Assembly: GCF_910589235.1 (NCBI RefSeq) | Contig: NC_060961.1 | Coordinates: 10,879,454 to 10,943,453, forward strand | From: Vespa crabro | Lineage: Eukaryota; Arthropoda; Insecta; Hymenoptera; Vespidae | Length of the DNA: 64,000 nucleotides | Direction: 5' to 3' | Shown: piece by piece, positions 1 to 13,219 of the stretch | Layout: every line of letters begins with the position of its first letter | How positions within the stretch are numbered: position 1 is the stretch's first letter | Made by a program: the position numbers and the translations under genes | Notes under the pieces: generated by a model | Told to the model about the DNA's origin: nothing | Database searches by the model: none | What the model saw: only the letters and a program-made list of their open reading frames with translations

Positions 1-2724
1 TATGAAAGAATGTTAAAAACTTTGATTCCAATATAAAATAGATGTTTGATCTTAAGAATTGCAAAGTTCTCAATCGATTGGTAACATTTTTCTAACTGTG
101 GCACAAGTATTATTAAAGATTTCACGATTTTATCTTCGCATATACCGAAATTCGCGTATGTCGATTAGGTTTTTCGACAATTATCATATGAAAACGCGTA
201 TTTAAACATAGTAAAAACCTTATATTCTTGTTATATTCTTTATTCTGCATCGATAGAATATAAAATCATTGAAATTGAACGAGATTTCAACTTTTCGTTT
301 TCGACGATACGCGTATATGAGCGAAAAATCGTATATAGGATATGAAAGAATGTTAAAAACTTTGATTCCAATCTAAAATAGATGTTTGATCTTATGAAAT
401 GCAATGTTCTGAATCGATTGCTAACATTTTTCCAACTGTGGCACAAGTATTAAAGATTTCACGATTTTTTCTTCGCATAATCCGAAATTCGCGTAAGTCG
501 ATTAGGTTTTTCGACAATTATCATATGAAAACGCGTATTTAAACATAGTAAAAACGTTATATTCTTGTTATATTCCTTATTCTGCATCGATAGAATATAA
601 AATCATTGAAATTGAACGAGATTTCAAGTTTTCGTTTTTCGACGATACGCGTATAAGAGCGAAATATCGTATATACGATATGAAAGAATGTTAAAAACTT
701 TGATTCCGATATAAAATAGATGTTTGATCTTATGAAGTGCAATGTTCTGAATCGATTGGTGACATTTTTCTAACTGTGGCACAAGAATTATTAAAGATTT
801 CACGATTTTATCTTCGCATATACCGAAATTCGCGTATGTCGATTACGTTTTTCGACCATTATCATATGAAAACGCGTATTTAAACATAGCAAAAACGTTA
901 TATTCTTGTTATATTCTTTATTCTGCATCGATAGAATATAAAATCATTGAAATTAAACGAGATTTCAAGTTTTCGTTTTTCGACGATACGCGTATATGAG
1001 CGAAATATCGTATATACGATATGAAAGAATGTTAAAAACTTTGATTCCAATATAAAATAGATGTTTGATCTTATGAAGTGCAATGTTCTGAATCGATTGG
1101 TGACATTTTTCTAACTGTGGCACAAGAATTATTAATGATTTCACGATTTTATCTTCGCAAATACCGAAATTCGCGTATGTCGATTTCGTTTTTCGACAAT
1201 TATCATACGAAAACGCGTATTTAAACATAGTAAAAACGTTATATTCTTGTTATACTCTTTATTCTGCATCGATAGAATATAAAATCATTGAAATTGAACG
1301 AGATTTCAAGTTTTCGTTTTTCGACGATACGCTTATATGAGCGAAAAATCGTATATACGATATGAAAGAATGTTAAAAACTTTGATTCCAATATAAAATA
1401 GATGTTTGGTCTTATGAAAGGCAATGTCCTGAATCGATTGGTAACATTTTTCTAACTGTGGCACAAGTATTATTAAAGATTTCACGTTTTCATCTTCGCA
1501 TATACGGAAATTCGCGTATGTCGATTACGTTTTTCGACAATTATCATATGAAAACGCCTATTTAAACATAGTAAAAACTTTATATTCTTGTAATATTCTT
1601 TATTCTGCATCGATAGAATATAAAATCATTGAAATTGAACGAGATTTCAAGTTTTCGTTTTTCGACGATACGCGTATATGAGCAAAAAATCGTATATACG
1701 ATATGAAAGAATGTTAAAAACTTTGATTCCGATATAAAATAGATGTTTGATCTTATGAAGTGCAATGTTCTGAATCGATTGGTGACATTTTTCTAACTGT
1801 GGCACAAGAATTATTAAAGATTTCACGATTTTATCTTCGCATATACCGAAATTCGCGTATGTCGATTACGTTTTTCGACCATTATCATATGAAAACGCGT
1901 ATTTAAACATAGTAAAAACGTTATATTCTTGTTATATTCTTTATTCTGCATCGATAGAATATAAAATCAATGAAATTAAACGAGATTTCAAGTTTTCGTT
2001 TTTCGACGATACGCGTATATGAGCGAAATATCGTATATACGATATGAAAGAATGTTAAAAACTTTGATTCCAATATAAAATAGATGTTTGATCTTATGAA
2101 GTGCAATGTTCTGAATCGATTGGTGACATTTTTCTAACTGTGGCACAAGAATTATTAAAGATTTCACGATTTTATCTTCGCAAATACCGAAATTCGCGTA
2201 TGTCGATTTCGTTTTTCGACAATTATCATACGAAAACGCGTATTTAAACATAGTAAAAACGTTATATTCTTGTTATACTCTTTATTCTGCATCGATAGAA
2301 TATAAAATCATTGAAATTGAACGAGATTTCAAGTTTTCGTTTTTCGACGATACGCGTATATGAGCGAAAAATCGTATATACGATATGAAAGAATGTTAAA
2401 AACTTTGATTCCAATATAAAATAGATGTTTGATCTTATGAAATGCAATGTTCTGAATCGATTGGTAACATTTTTCTATCTGTGGCACAAGTAATATTAAA
2501 GATTTCACGATTTTATCTTCGCAAATACCGAAATTCGCGTATGTCGATTACGTTTTTCGACAATTATCATATGAAAACGCGTATTTAAACATAGTAAAAA
2601 CGTTATATTCTTGTTATATTCTCTATTCTGCATCGATAGAATATAAAATCATTGAAATTGAACGAGATTTCAAGTTTTCGTTTTTCGACGATACGCGTAT
2701 ATGAGCGAATAATCGTATATTCGA
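1..2724. repeat. 8-monomer HOR (2,724 bp), copy A
   Basis: This is the first of two copies of an eight-monomer unit; it may extend left beyond the window. The length is 8 x 341 minus 4 bp: one monomer lacks a T in TCGTTTTCGACG (near 297) and an ATT in AAGTATTAAAG (near 448). Private markers include CTTAAGAATTGCAAAGTTCTC near 52, GCTAACATTTTTCC near 420, and several monomers with GAAGTGCAATG, GGTGACATT, ACAAGAATTATT and GCAAATACC. Each marker recurs 2,724 bp downstream. Confidence 0.9.
664..681. repeat. 18-bp perfect palindrome variant
   Basis: In this monomer the usual GAAAAATCG reads GAAATATCG, which extends the 14-bp palindrome to 18 bp, ATATCGTATATACGATAT. I find the same 18-mer at 1,005-1,022, 2,028-2,045, 3,388-3,405, 3,729-3,746 and 4,752-4,769, all in the first 5 kb. 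Later monomers with a similar change (for example near 50,366 and 51,390) carry further changes (TATCATATATACAA) that break the symmetry. Confidence 0.8.
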
Positions 2725-5448
2725 TATGAAAGAATGTTAAAAACTTTGATTCCAATATAAAATAGATGTTTGATCTTAAGAATTGCAAAGTTCTCAATCG
2801 ATTGGTAACATTTTTCTAACTGTGGCACAAGTATTATTAAAGATTTCACGATTTTATCTTCGCATATACCGTAATTCGCGTATGTCGATTAGGTTTTTCG
2901 ACAATTATCATATGAAAACGCGTATTTAAACATAGTAAAAACCTTATATTCTTGTTATATTCTTTATTCTGCATCGATAGAATATAAAATCATTGAAATT
3001 GAACGAGATTTCAACTTTTCGTTTTCGACGATACGCGTATATGAGCGAAAAATCGTATATAGGATATGAAAGAATGTTAAAAACTTTGATTCCAATCTAA
3101 AATAGATGTTTGATCTTATGAAATGCAATGTTCTGAATCGATTGCTAACATTTTTCCAACTGTGGCACAAGTATTAAAGATTTCACGATTTTTTCTTCGC
3201 ATAATCCGAAATTCGCGTAAGTCGATTAGGTTTTTCGACAATTATCATATGAAAACGCGTATTTAAACATAGTAAAAACGTTATATTCTTGTTATATTCC
3301 TTATTCTGCATCGATAGAATATAAAATCATTGAAATTGAACGAGATTTCAAGTTTTCGTTTTTCGACGATACGCGTATAAGAGCGAAATATCGTATATAC
3401 GATATGAAAGAAAGTTAAAAACTTTGATTCCGATATAAAATAGATGTTTGATCTTATGAAGTGCAATGTTCTGAATCGATTGGTGACATTTTTCTAACTG
3501 TGGCACAAGAATTATTAAAGATTTCACGATTTTATCTTCGCATATAGCGAAATTCGCGTATGTCGATTACGTTTTTCGACCATTATCATATGAAAACGCG
3601 TATTTAAACATAGCAAAAACGTTATATTCTTGTTATATTCTTTATTCTGCATCGATAGAATATAAAATCATTGAAATTAAACGAGATTTCAAGTTTTCGT
3701 TTTTCGACGATACGCGTATATGAGCGAAATATCGTATATACGATATGAAAGAATGTTAAAAACTTTGATTCCAATATAAAATAGATGTTTGATCTTATGA
3801 AGTGCAATGTTCTGAATCGATTGGTGACATTTTTCTAACTGTGGCACAAGAATTATTAATGATTTCACGATTTTATCTTCGCAAATACCGAAATTCGCGT
3901 ATGTCGATTTCGTTTTTCGACAATTATCATACGAAAACGCGTATTTAAACATAGTAAAAACGTTATATTCTTGTTATACTCTTTATTCTGCATCGATAGA
4001 ATATAAAATAATTGAAATTGAACGAGATTTCAAGTTTTCGTTTTTCGACGATACGCTTATATGAGCGAAAAATCGTATATACGATATGAAAGAATGTTAA
4101 AAACTTTGATTCCAATATAAAATAGATGTTTGATCTTATGAAAGGCAATGTCCTGAATCGATTGGTAACATTTTTCTAACTGTGGCACAAGTATTATTAA
4201 AGATTTCACGTTTTCATCTTCGCATATACGGAAATTCGCGTATGTCGATTACGTTTTTCGACAATTATCATATGAAAACGCCTATTTAAACATAGTAAAA
4301 ACTTTATATTCTTGTAATATTCTTTATTCTGCATCGATAGAATATAAAATCAGTGAAATTGAACGAGATTTCAAGTTTTCGTTTTTCGACGATACGCGTA
4401 TATGAGCAAAAAATCGTATATACGATATGAAAGAATGTTAAAAACTTTGATTCCAATATAAAATAGATGTTTGATCTTATGAAGTGCAATGTTCTGAATC
4501 GATTGGTGACATTTTTCTAACTGTGGCACAAGAATTATTAAAGATTTCACGATTTTATCTTCGCAAATACCGAAATTCGCGTATGTCGATTTCGTTTTTC
4601 GACAATTATCATACGAAAACGCGTATTTAAACATAGTAAAAACGTTATATTCTTGTTATACTCTTTATTCTGCATCGATAGAATATAAAATCATTGAAAT
4701 TGAACGAGATTTCAAGTTTTCGTTTTTCGACGATACGCGTATATGAGCGAAATATCGTATATACGATATGAAAGAATGTTAAAAACTTTGATTCCAATAT
4801 AAAATAGATGTTTGATCTTATGAAGTGCAATGTTCTGAATCGATTGGTGACATTTTTCTAACTGTGGCACAAGAATTATTAAAGATTTCACGATTTTATC
4901 TTCGCAAATACCGAAATTCGCGTATGTCGATTTCGTTTTTCGACAATTATCATACGAAAACGCGTATTTAAACATAGTAAAAACGTTATATTCTTGTTAT
5001 ACTCTTTATTCTGCATCGATAGAATATAAAATCATTGAAATTGAACGAGATTTCAAGTTTTCGTTTTTCGACGATACGCGTATATGAGCGAAAAATCGTA
5101 TATACGATATGAAAGAATGTTAAAAACTTTGATTCCAATATAAAATAGATGTTTGATCTTATGAAATGCAATGTTCTGAATCGATTGGTAACATTTTTCT
5201 AACTGTGGCACAAGTAATATTAAAGATTTCACGATTTTATCTTCGCAAATACCGAAATTCGCGTATGTCGATTACGTTTTTCGACAATTATCATATGAAA
5301 ACGCGTATTTAAACATAGTAAAAACGTTATATTCTTGTTATATTCTTTATTCTGCATCGATAGAATATAAAATCATTGAAATTGAACGAGATTTCAAGTT
5401 TTCGTTTTTCGACGATACGCGTATATGAGCGAAAAATCGTATATTCGA
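2725..5448. repeat. 8-monomer HOR (2,724 bp), copy B
   Basis: This copy repeats copy A in monomer order and variants. Visible point differences include GAATG against GAAAG near 3,411, ACCG against AGCG near 3,548 and TCATTG against TAATTG near 4,010. One segment departs more: near 4,560-4,620 it has GCAAATACC, GATTTCG and CATACG where copy A has GCATATACC, GATTACG and GACCATTATCATATG. There it resembles a different monomer of the same unit, which suggests conversion or unequal exchange. Identity to copy A stops near 5,450-5,490, where the next monomer has GTTTCATC and AATCAATTGG. Confidence 0.9.
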
Positions 5449-7365
5449 TATGAAAGAATGTTAAAAACTTTGATTCCAATATAGAATAGATGTTTCATCT
5501 TATGAAATGCAATGTTCTGAATCAATTGGTAACATTTTTCTAACTGTGGCACAAGTATTATTGAAGATTTCACGATTTTATCTTCGCATATACCGAAATT
5601 CGCGTATGTCGATTACGTTTTTCGACAATTATCATATGAAAACGCGTATTTAAACATAGTAAAAACGTTATATTCTTGTTATATTCTTTATTCTGCATCG
5701 ATAGAATATAAAATCAATGAAATTGAACGAGATTTCATCTTTTCGTTTTTCGACGATACGCGTATATGAGCGAAAAATCGTATATAAGATATGAAAGAAT
5801 GTTAAAAACTTTGATTCCAATATAAAATAGATGTTTGATCTTAAGAATTGCAATGTTCTGAATCGATTGGTAACATTTTTCCAACTGTGGCACAAGTATT
5901 AAAGATTTCACGATTTTTTCTTCGCATAATCCGAAATTCGCGTATGTCGGTTACGTTTTTCGACAATTATCATATGAAAACGCGTATTTAAACATAGTAA
6001 AAACGTTATATTCTTGTTATATTCTTTATTCTTCATCGATAGAATATAAAATCAATGAAATTGAACGAGATTTCAAGTTTCCGTTTTTCGACGATACGCG
6101 TATATGAGCGAAAAATCGTATATACGATATGAAAGAATGTTAAAAACTTTGATTCCAATATAAAATAGATGTTTCATCTTATGAAATGCAATGTTCTGAA
6201 TCGATTGGTACCATTTTTCTAACTGTGGCACAAGTATTATTAAAAATTTCACGATTTTATCTTCGCATATACGGAAATTCGCGTATGTCGATTACGTTTT
6301 TCGACAACTATCATATGAAAACGCGCATTTAAACATAGTAAGAACGTTATATTCTTGTTATATTCTTTATTCTGCATCGATAGAATATAAAATCATTGAA
6401 ATTGAACGAGATTTCAACTTTTCGTTTTTCGACGATACGCGTATATGAGCGAAAAATCGTATATAGGATATGAAAGAATGTTAAAAACTTTGATTCCAAT
6501 ATAAAATAGTTGTTTGATCTTATGAAATGCAATGTTCTGAATCGATTGGTAACATTTTTCTAACTGTGGCACAAGTATTATTAAAGATTTCACGATTTTA
6601 TCTTCGCATAATCCGAAATTCGCGTAAGTCGATTAAGTTTTTCGACAATTATCATATGAAAACGCGTATTTAAACATAGTAAAAACGTTATATTCTTGTT
6701 ATATTCTTTATTCTGCATCGATAGAATATAAAATCATTGAAATTGAACGAGATCTCAAGTTTTCGTTTTTCGACGATACGAGTATATGAGCGAAAAATCG
6801 TATATACGATATGAAAGAATGTTAAAATCTTTGATTACAATATAAAATAGATGTTTGATCTTATGAAATGCAATGTTCTGAATCGATTGGTTACATTTTT
6901 CTAACTGTGGCACAAGCATTATTAAAGATTTCACGATTTTATCTTCGCATATACCGAAATTCGCGTATGTCGATTACGTTTTTCGACAATTATCATATGA
7001 AAACGCGTATTTAAACATAGTAAAAACGTTATATACTTGTTATATTCTTTATTCTGCATCGATAGAATATAAAATCAATGAAATTGAACGAGATTTCAAG
7101 TTTCCGTTTTTCGACGATACGCGTATATGAGCGAAAAATCGTTTATTCGATATGAAAGAATGTTAAAAACTTTGATTCCAATATAAAATAGATGTTTGAT
7201 CTTATGAAATGCAATGTTCTGAATCGATTGGTAACATTTTTCCAACTGTGGCACAAGTATTAAAGATTTCACGATTTTTTCTTCGCATAATCCGAAATTC
7301 GCGTATGTCGGTTACGTTTTTCGACAATTATCATATGAAAACGCGTATTTAAACATAGTAAAAAC

Positions 7366-8386
7366 GTTATATTCTTGTTATATTCTTTATTCTTCATCGA
7401 TAGAATATAAAATCAATGAAATTGAACGAGATTTCAAGTTTCCGTTTTTCGACGATACGCGTATATGAGCGAAAAATCGTATATACGATATGAAAGAATG
7501 TTAAAAACTTTGATTCCAATATAAAATAGATGTTTCATCTTATGAAATGCAATGTTCTGAATCGATTGGTACCATTTTTCTAACTGTGGCACAAGTATTA
7601 TTAAAAATTTCACGATTTTATCTTCGCATATACGGAAATTCGCGTATGTCGATTACGTTTTTCGACAACTATCATATGAAAACGCGCATTTAAACATAGT
7701 AAGAACGTTATATTCTTGTTATATTCTTTATTCTGCATCGATAGAATATAAAATCATTGAAATTGAACGAGATTTCAACTTTTCGTTTTTCGACGATACG
7801 CGTATATGAGCGAAAAATCGTATATAGGATATGAAAGAATGTTAAAAACTTTGATTCCAATATAAAATAGTTGTTTGATCTTATGAAATGCAATGTTCTG
7901 AATCGATTGGTAACATTTTTCTAACTGTGGCACAAGTATTATTAAAGATTTCACGATTTTATCTTCGCATATACCGAAATTCGCGTATGTCGATTACGTT
8001 TTTCGACAATTATCATATGAAAACGCGTATTTAAACATAGTAAAAACGTTATATTCTTGTTATATTCTTTATTCTGCATTGATAGAATATGAACTCAATG
8101 AAATTGAACGAGATTTCAAGTTTTCGTTTTTCGACGATACGAGTATATGAGCGAAAAATCGTATATACGATATGAAAGAATGTTAAAAACTTTGATTCCA
8201 ATATAAAATAGATGTTTGATCTTATGAAATGCAATGTTCTGAATCGATTGGTAACATTTTTCCAACTGTGGCACAAGTATTAAAGATTTCACGATTTTTT
8301 CTTCGCATAATCCGAAATTCGCGTATGTCGATTACGTTTTTCGACAATTATCATATGAAAACGCGTATTTAAACATAGTAAAAACG
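7366..8386. repeat. 3-monomer module a-b-c (about 1,020 bp)
   Basis: The module has three monomer types in fixed order: a (TTCTTCATCG, TTTCCG, GTTTCATC), b (AAGAACG, CAACTTTTCG, ATAGGATATG, AGTTGTTTG) and c (GCATTGATAGAATATGA, GATACGAGTATATG, then the ATT deletion). The b monomers start at 7,707, 8,727, 13,141, 16,540 and 17,560 and each is followed by c. The spacing of b is 1,020 bp for 7,707-8,727 and again for 16,540-17,560. An a-b pair without c lies at 6,007-6,686. The copy starting at 8,387 has a c monomer lacking the ATT deletion. Confidence 0.8.
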
Positions 8387-11300
8387 TTATATTCTTGTTA
8401 TATTCTTTATTCTTCATCGATAGAATATAAAATCAATGAAATTGAACGAGATTTCAAGTTTCCGTTTTTCGACGATACGCGTATATGAGCGAAAAATCGT
8501 ATATACGATATGAAAGAATGTTAAAAACTTTGATTCCAATATAAAATAGATGTTTCATCTTATGAAATGCAATGTTCTTAATCGATTGGTAACATTTTTC
8601 TAACTGTGGCACAAGTATTATTAAAAATTTCACGATTTTATCTTCGCATATACGGAAATTCGCGTATGTCGATTACGTTTTTCGACAACTATCATATGAA
8701 AACGCGCATTTAAACATAGTAAGAACGTTATATTCTTGTTATATTCTTTATTCTGCATCGATAGAATATAAAATCATTGAAATTGAACGAGATTTCAACT
8801 TTTCGTTTTTCGACGATACGCGTATATGAGCGAAAAATCGTATATAGGATATGAAAGAATGTTAAAAACTTTGATTCCAATATAAAATAGTTGTTTGATC
8901 TTATGAAATGCAATGTTCTGAATCGATTGGTAACATTTTTCTAACTGTGGCACAAGTATTATTAAAGATTTCACTATTTTATCTTCGCATATACCGAAAT
9001 TCGCGTATGTCGATTAAGTTTTTCGACAATTATCATATGAAAACGCGTATTTAAACATAGTAAAAACGTTATATTCTTGTTATATTCTTTATTCTGCATT
9101 GATAGAATATGAAATCAATGAAATTGAACGAGATTTCAAGTTTTCGTTTTTCGACGATACGAGTATATGAGCGAAAAATCGTATATACGATATGAAAGAA
9201 TGTTAAAAACTTTGATTCCAATATAAAATAGATGTTTGATCTTATGAATTGCAAAGTTCTGAATCGATTGGTAACATTTTTCTAACTGTGGCACAAGTAT
9301 TATTAAAGATTTCACGTTTTTATCTTCGCATATACCGAAATTCGCGTATGTCGATTACGTTTTTCGAATATTATTATATGAAAACGCGTATTTAAACATA
9401 GTAAAAGCGTTATATTCTTGTTATATTCTTTATTCTGCATCGATAGAATATAAAATCATTGAAATTGAACGAGATTTCAAGTTTTCGTTTTTCGACGATA
9501 CGAGTATATGAGCGAAAAATCGTATATACGATATGAAAGAATGTTAAAAACTTTGATTCCAATATAAAATAGATGTTTGATCTTATGAAATGCAATGTTC
9601 TGAATCGATTGGTAACATTTTTCCAACTGTGGCACTAGTATTAAAGATTTCACGATTTTTTGTTCGCATAATCCGAAATTCGCATATGTCGATTACGTTT
9701 TTCGACAATTATCATATGAAAACGCGTATTTAAACATAGTAAAAACGTTATATTCTTGTTATATTCTTTATTCTTCATCGATAGAATATAAAATCAATGA
9801 AATTGAACGAGATTTCAAGTTTCCGTTTTTCGACGATACGCGTATATGAGCGAAAAATCGTATATACGATATGAAAGAATGTTAAAAACTTTGATTCCAA
9901 TATAAAATAGATGTTTCATCTTATGAAATGCAATGTTCTGAATCGATTGGTGACATTTTTCTAACTGTGGCACAAGTATTATTAAAGATTTCACGATTTT
10001 ATCTTCGCATATACAGAAATTCGCGTTTGTTGATTAGGTTTTTCGACAATTATCATATGAAAACGCGTATTTAATCATAGCAAAAACGTTATATTCTTGT
10101 TATATTCTTTATTCTGCATTGATAGAATATGAAATCAATGAAATTGAACGAGATTTCAAGTTTTCGTTTTTCGACGATACGCGTATATGAGCGAAAAATC
10201 GTATATACGAAATGAAAGAATGTTAAAAACTTTGATTCCAATATAAAATAGATGTTTGATCTTATGAAATGCAATGTTCTGAATCGATTGGTAACTTTTT
10301 TCTAACTGTGGCACAAGTATTATTAAAGATTTCACGATTTTATCTTCGCATATACCGAAATTCGCGTATGTCGATTACGTTTTTCGACAATTATCATATG
10401 AAAACGCGTATTTAAACATAGTACAAACGTTATATTCTTGTTATATTCTTTATTCTGCATCGATAGAATATAAAATCAATGAAATTGAACGAGATTTCAT
10501 CTTTTCGTTTTTCGACGATACGCGTATATGAGCGAAAAATCGTATATAGGATTTGAAAGAATGTTAAAAACTTTGATTCCAATATAAAATAGATGTTTGA
10601 TCTTATGAATTGCAAAGTTCTGAATCGATTGGTAACATTTTTCTAACTGTGGCACAAGTATTATTAAAGATTTCACGTTTTTATCTTCGCATATACCGAA
10701 ATTCGCGTATGTCGATTACGTTTTTCGAATATTATCATATGAAAACGCGTATTTAAACATAGTAAAAACGTTATATTCTTGTTATATTCTTTATTCTGCA
10801 TCGATAGAATATAAAATCATTGAAATTGAACGAGATTTCAAGTTTTCGTTCTTCGACGATACGAGTATATGAGCGAAAAATCGTATATACGATATGAAAG
10901 AATGTTAAAATCTTTGATTCCAATATAAAATAGATGTTTGATCTTATGAAATGCAATGTTCTGAATCGATTGGTAACATTTTTCTAACTGTGGCACAAGC
11001 ATTATTAAAGATTTCACGATTTTATCTTCGCATATACCTTAATTCGCGTATGTCGATTAAGTTTTTCGACAATTATCATATGAAAACGCGTATTTAAACA
11101 TAGTAAAAACGTTATATACTTGTTATATTCTTTATTCTGCATCGATAGAATATAAAATCAATGAAATTGAACGAGATTCCAAGTTTTCGTTTTTCGACGA
11201 TACGCGTATATGAGCGAAAAATCGTATATACGATATGAAAGAATGTTAAAAACTTTGATTCCAATATAAATTGATGATAGATCTTATGAAATGCAATGTT

Positions 11301-12176
11301 CTGATCGATTGGTAACATTTTTCCAACTGTGGCACAAGTATTAAAGATTTCACGATTTTTTCTTCGCATAATCCGAAATTCGCGTATGTCGATTACGTTT
11401 TTCGACAATTATCATATGAGAACGCGTATTTAAACATAGTAAAAACGTTATATTCTTGTTATATTCTTTATTCTGCATCGATAGAATATAAAATCAATGA
11501 AATTGAACGAGATTTCAAGTTTTCGTTCTTCGACGATACGCGTATATGAGCGAAAAATCGTATATACGTTATGAAAGAATGTTAAAAACTTTGATTCCAA
11601 TATAAAATAGATGTTTGATCTTATGAAATGCAATGTTCTGTATCGATTGGTAACATTTTTCCAACTGTGGCACAAGTATTAAAGATTTCACGATATTTTC
11701 TTCGCATAATCCGAAATTCGCGTATGTCGATTACGTTTTTCGACAATTATCATATGAAAACGCGTATTTATACATAGTAAAAACGTTATATTCTTGTTAT
11801 ATTCTTTATTCTTCATCGATAGAATATAAAATCAATGAAATTGAACGAGATATCAAGTTTCCGTTTTTCGACGATACGCGTATATGAGCGAAAAATCGTA
11901 TATACGATATGAAAGAATGTTAAAAACTTTGATTCCAATATAAAATAGTTGTTTCATCTTATGAAATGCAATGTTCTGAATCGATTGGTAACATTTTTCT
12001 AACTGTGGCACAAGTATTATTAAAAATTTCACGATTTTATCTTCGCATATACGGAAATTCGCGTATGTCGATTACGTTTTTCGACAACTATCATATGAAA
12101 ACGCGCATTTAAACATAGTAAGAACGTTATATTCTTGTTATATTCTTTATTCTGCATCGATAGAATATAAAATCAT

Positions 12177-12193
12177 TGAAATTGAACGAGATT
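12177..12193. other. Unequal-crossover junction in a hybrid monomer
   Basis: The monomer starting at 12,126 is a hybrid. To the left of 12,177 it carries markers of the b-type monomer (GCGCATTTAAACATAGTAAG, then ATCATTGAA) also seen at 13,141. From 12,194 on it carries those of the monomer at 11,112 (GATTCCAAG, then TAAATTGATGATAG). The 17 bp between the last left-type and first right-type base is identical in both parents, so the crossover can be placed there. Confidence 0.8.
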
Positions 12194-12204
12194 CCAAGTT
12201 TTCG

Positions 12205-13219
12205 TTTTTCGACGATACGCGTATATGAGCGAAAAATCGTATATACGATATGAAAGAATGTTAAAAACTTTGATTCCAATATAAATTGATGATAGATCTT
12301 ATGAAATGCAATGTTCTGATCGATTGGTAACATTTTTCCAACTGTGGCACAAGTATTAAAGATTTCACGATTTTTTCTTCGCATAATCCGAAATTCGCGT
12401 ATGTCGATTACGTTTTTCGACAATTATCATATGAGAACGCGTATTTAAACATAGTAAAAACGTTATATTCTTGTTATATTCTTTATTCTGCATCGATAGA
12501 ATATAAAATCAATGAAATTGAAGGAGATTTCAAGTTTTCGTTCTTCGACGATACGCGTATATGAGCGAAAAATCGTATATACGTTATGAAAGAATGTTAA
12601 AAACTTTGATTCCAATATAAAATAGATGTTTGATCTTATGAAATGCAATGTTCTGTATCGATTGGTAACATTTTTCCAACTGTGGCACAAGTATTAAAGA
12701 TTTCACGATATTTTCTTCGCATAATCCGAAATTCGCGTATGTCGATTACGTTTTTCGACAATTATCATATGAAAACGCGTATTTATACATAGTAAAAACG
12801 TTATATTCTTGTTATATTCTTTATTCTTCATCGATAGAATATAAAATCAATGAAATTGAACGAGATTTCAAGTTTCCGTTTTTCGACGATACGCGTATAT
12901 GAGCGAAAAATCGTATATACGATATGAAAGAATGTTAAAAACTTTGATTCCAATATAAAATAGTTGTTTCATCTTATGAAATGCAATGTTCTGAATCGAT
13001 TGGTAACATTTTTCTAACTGTGGCACAAGTATTATTAAAAATTTCACGATTTTATCTTCGCATATACGGAAATTCGCGTATGTCGATTACGTTTTTCGAA
13101 AACTATCATATGAAAACGCGCATTTAAACATAGTAAGAACGTTATATTCTTGTTATATTCTTTATTCTGCATCGATAGAATATAAAATCATTGAAGTTGA
13201 ACGAGATTTCAACTTTTCG
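12205..13219. repeat. Second copy of a 1,015-bp tandem duplication
   Basis: The segment starting in the monomer at 11,112 recurs with an offset of 1,015 bp: monomers at 11,112 and 12,127 share the rare TATAAATTGATGATAGATC and TTCTGATCG variants, and those at 11,448 and 12,463 share TATGAGAACGCG, ACGTTATG and TTCTGTATCG. The copies differ by very few bases (for example AACGAG against AAGGAG near 12,520 and GATATCAAG against GATTTCAAG near 11,850), so the event is recent. The start given is approximate; the junction lies in 12,177-12,193. Confidence 0.85.

Noticed and set aside
897..1083. Recurrent minus-strand open frame of 61 codons, once per monomer, with longer versions of 75-109 codons
   Set aside because: It is a property of the repeat: the same frame recurs every 341 bp, is broken or extended by the 1-3 bp monomer indels, is absent from many monomers (for example 5,326 and 6,007), has no recognisable domain, and has the base composition of the satellite.
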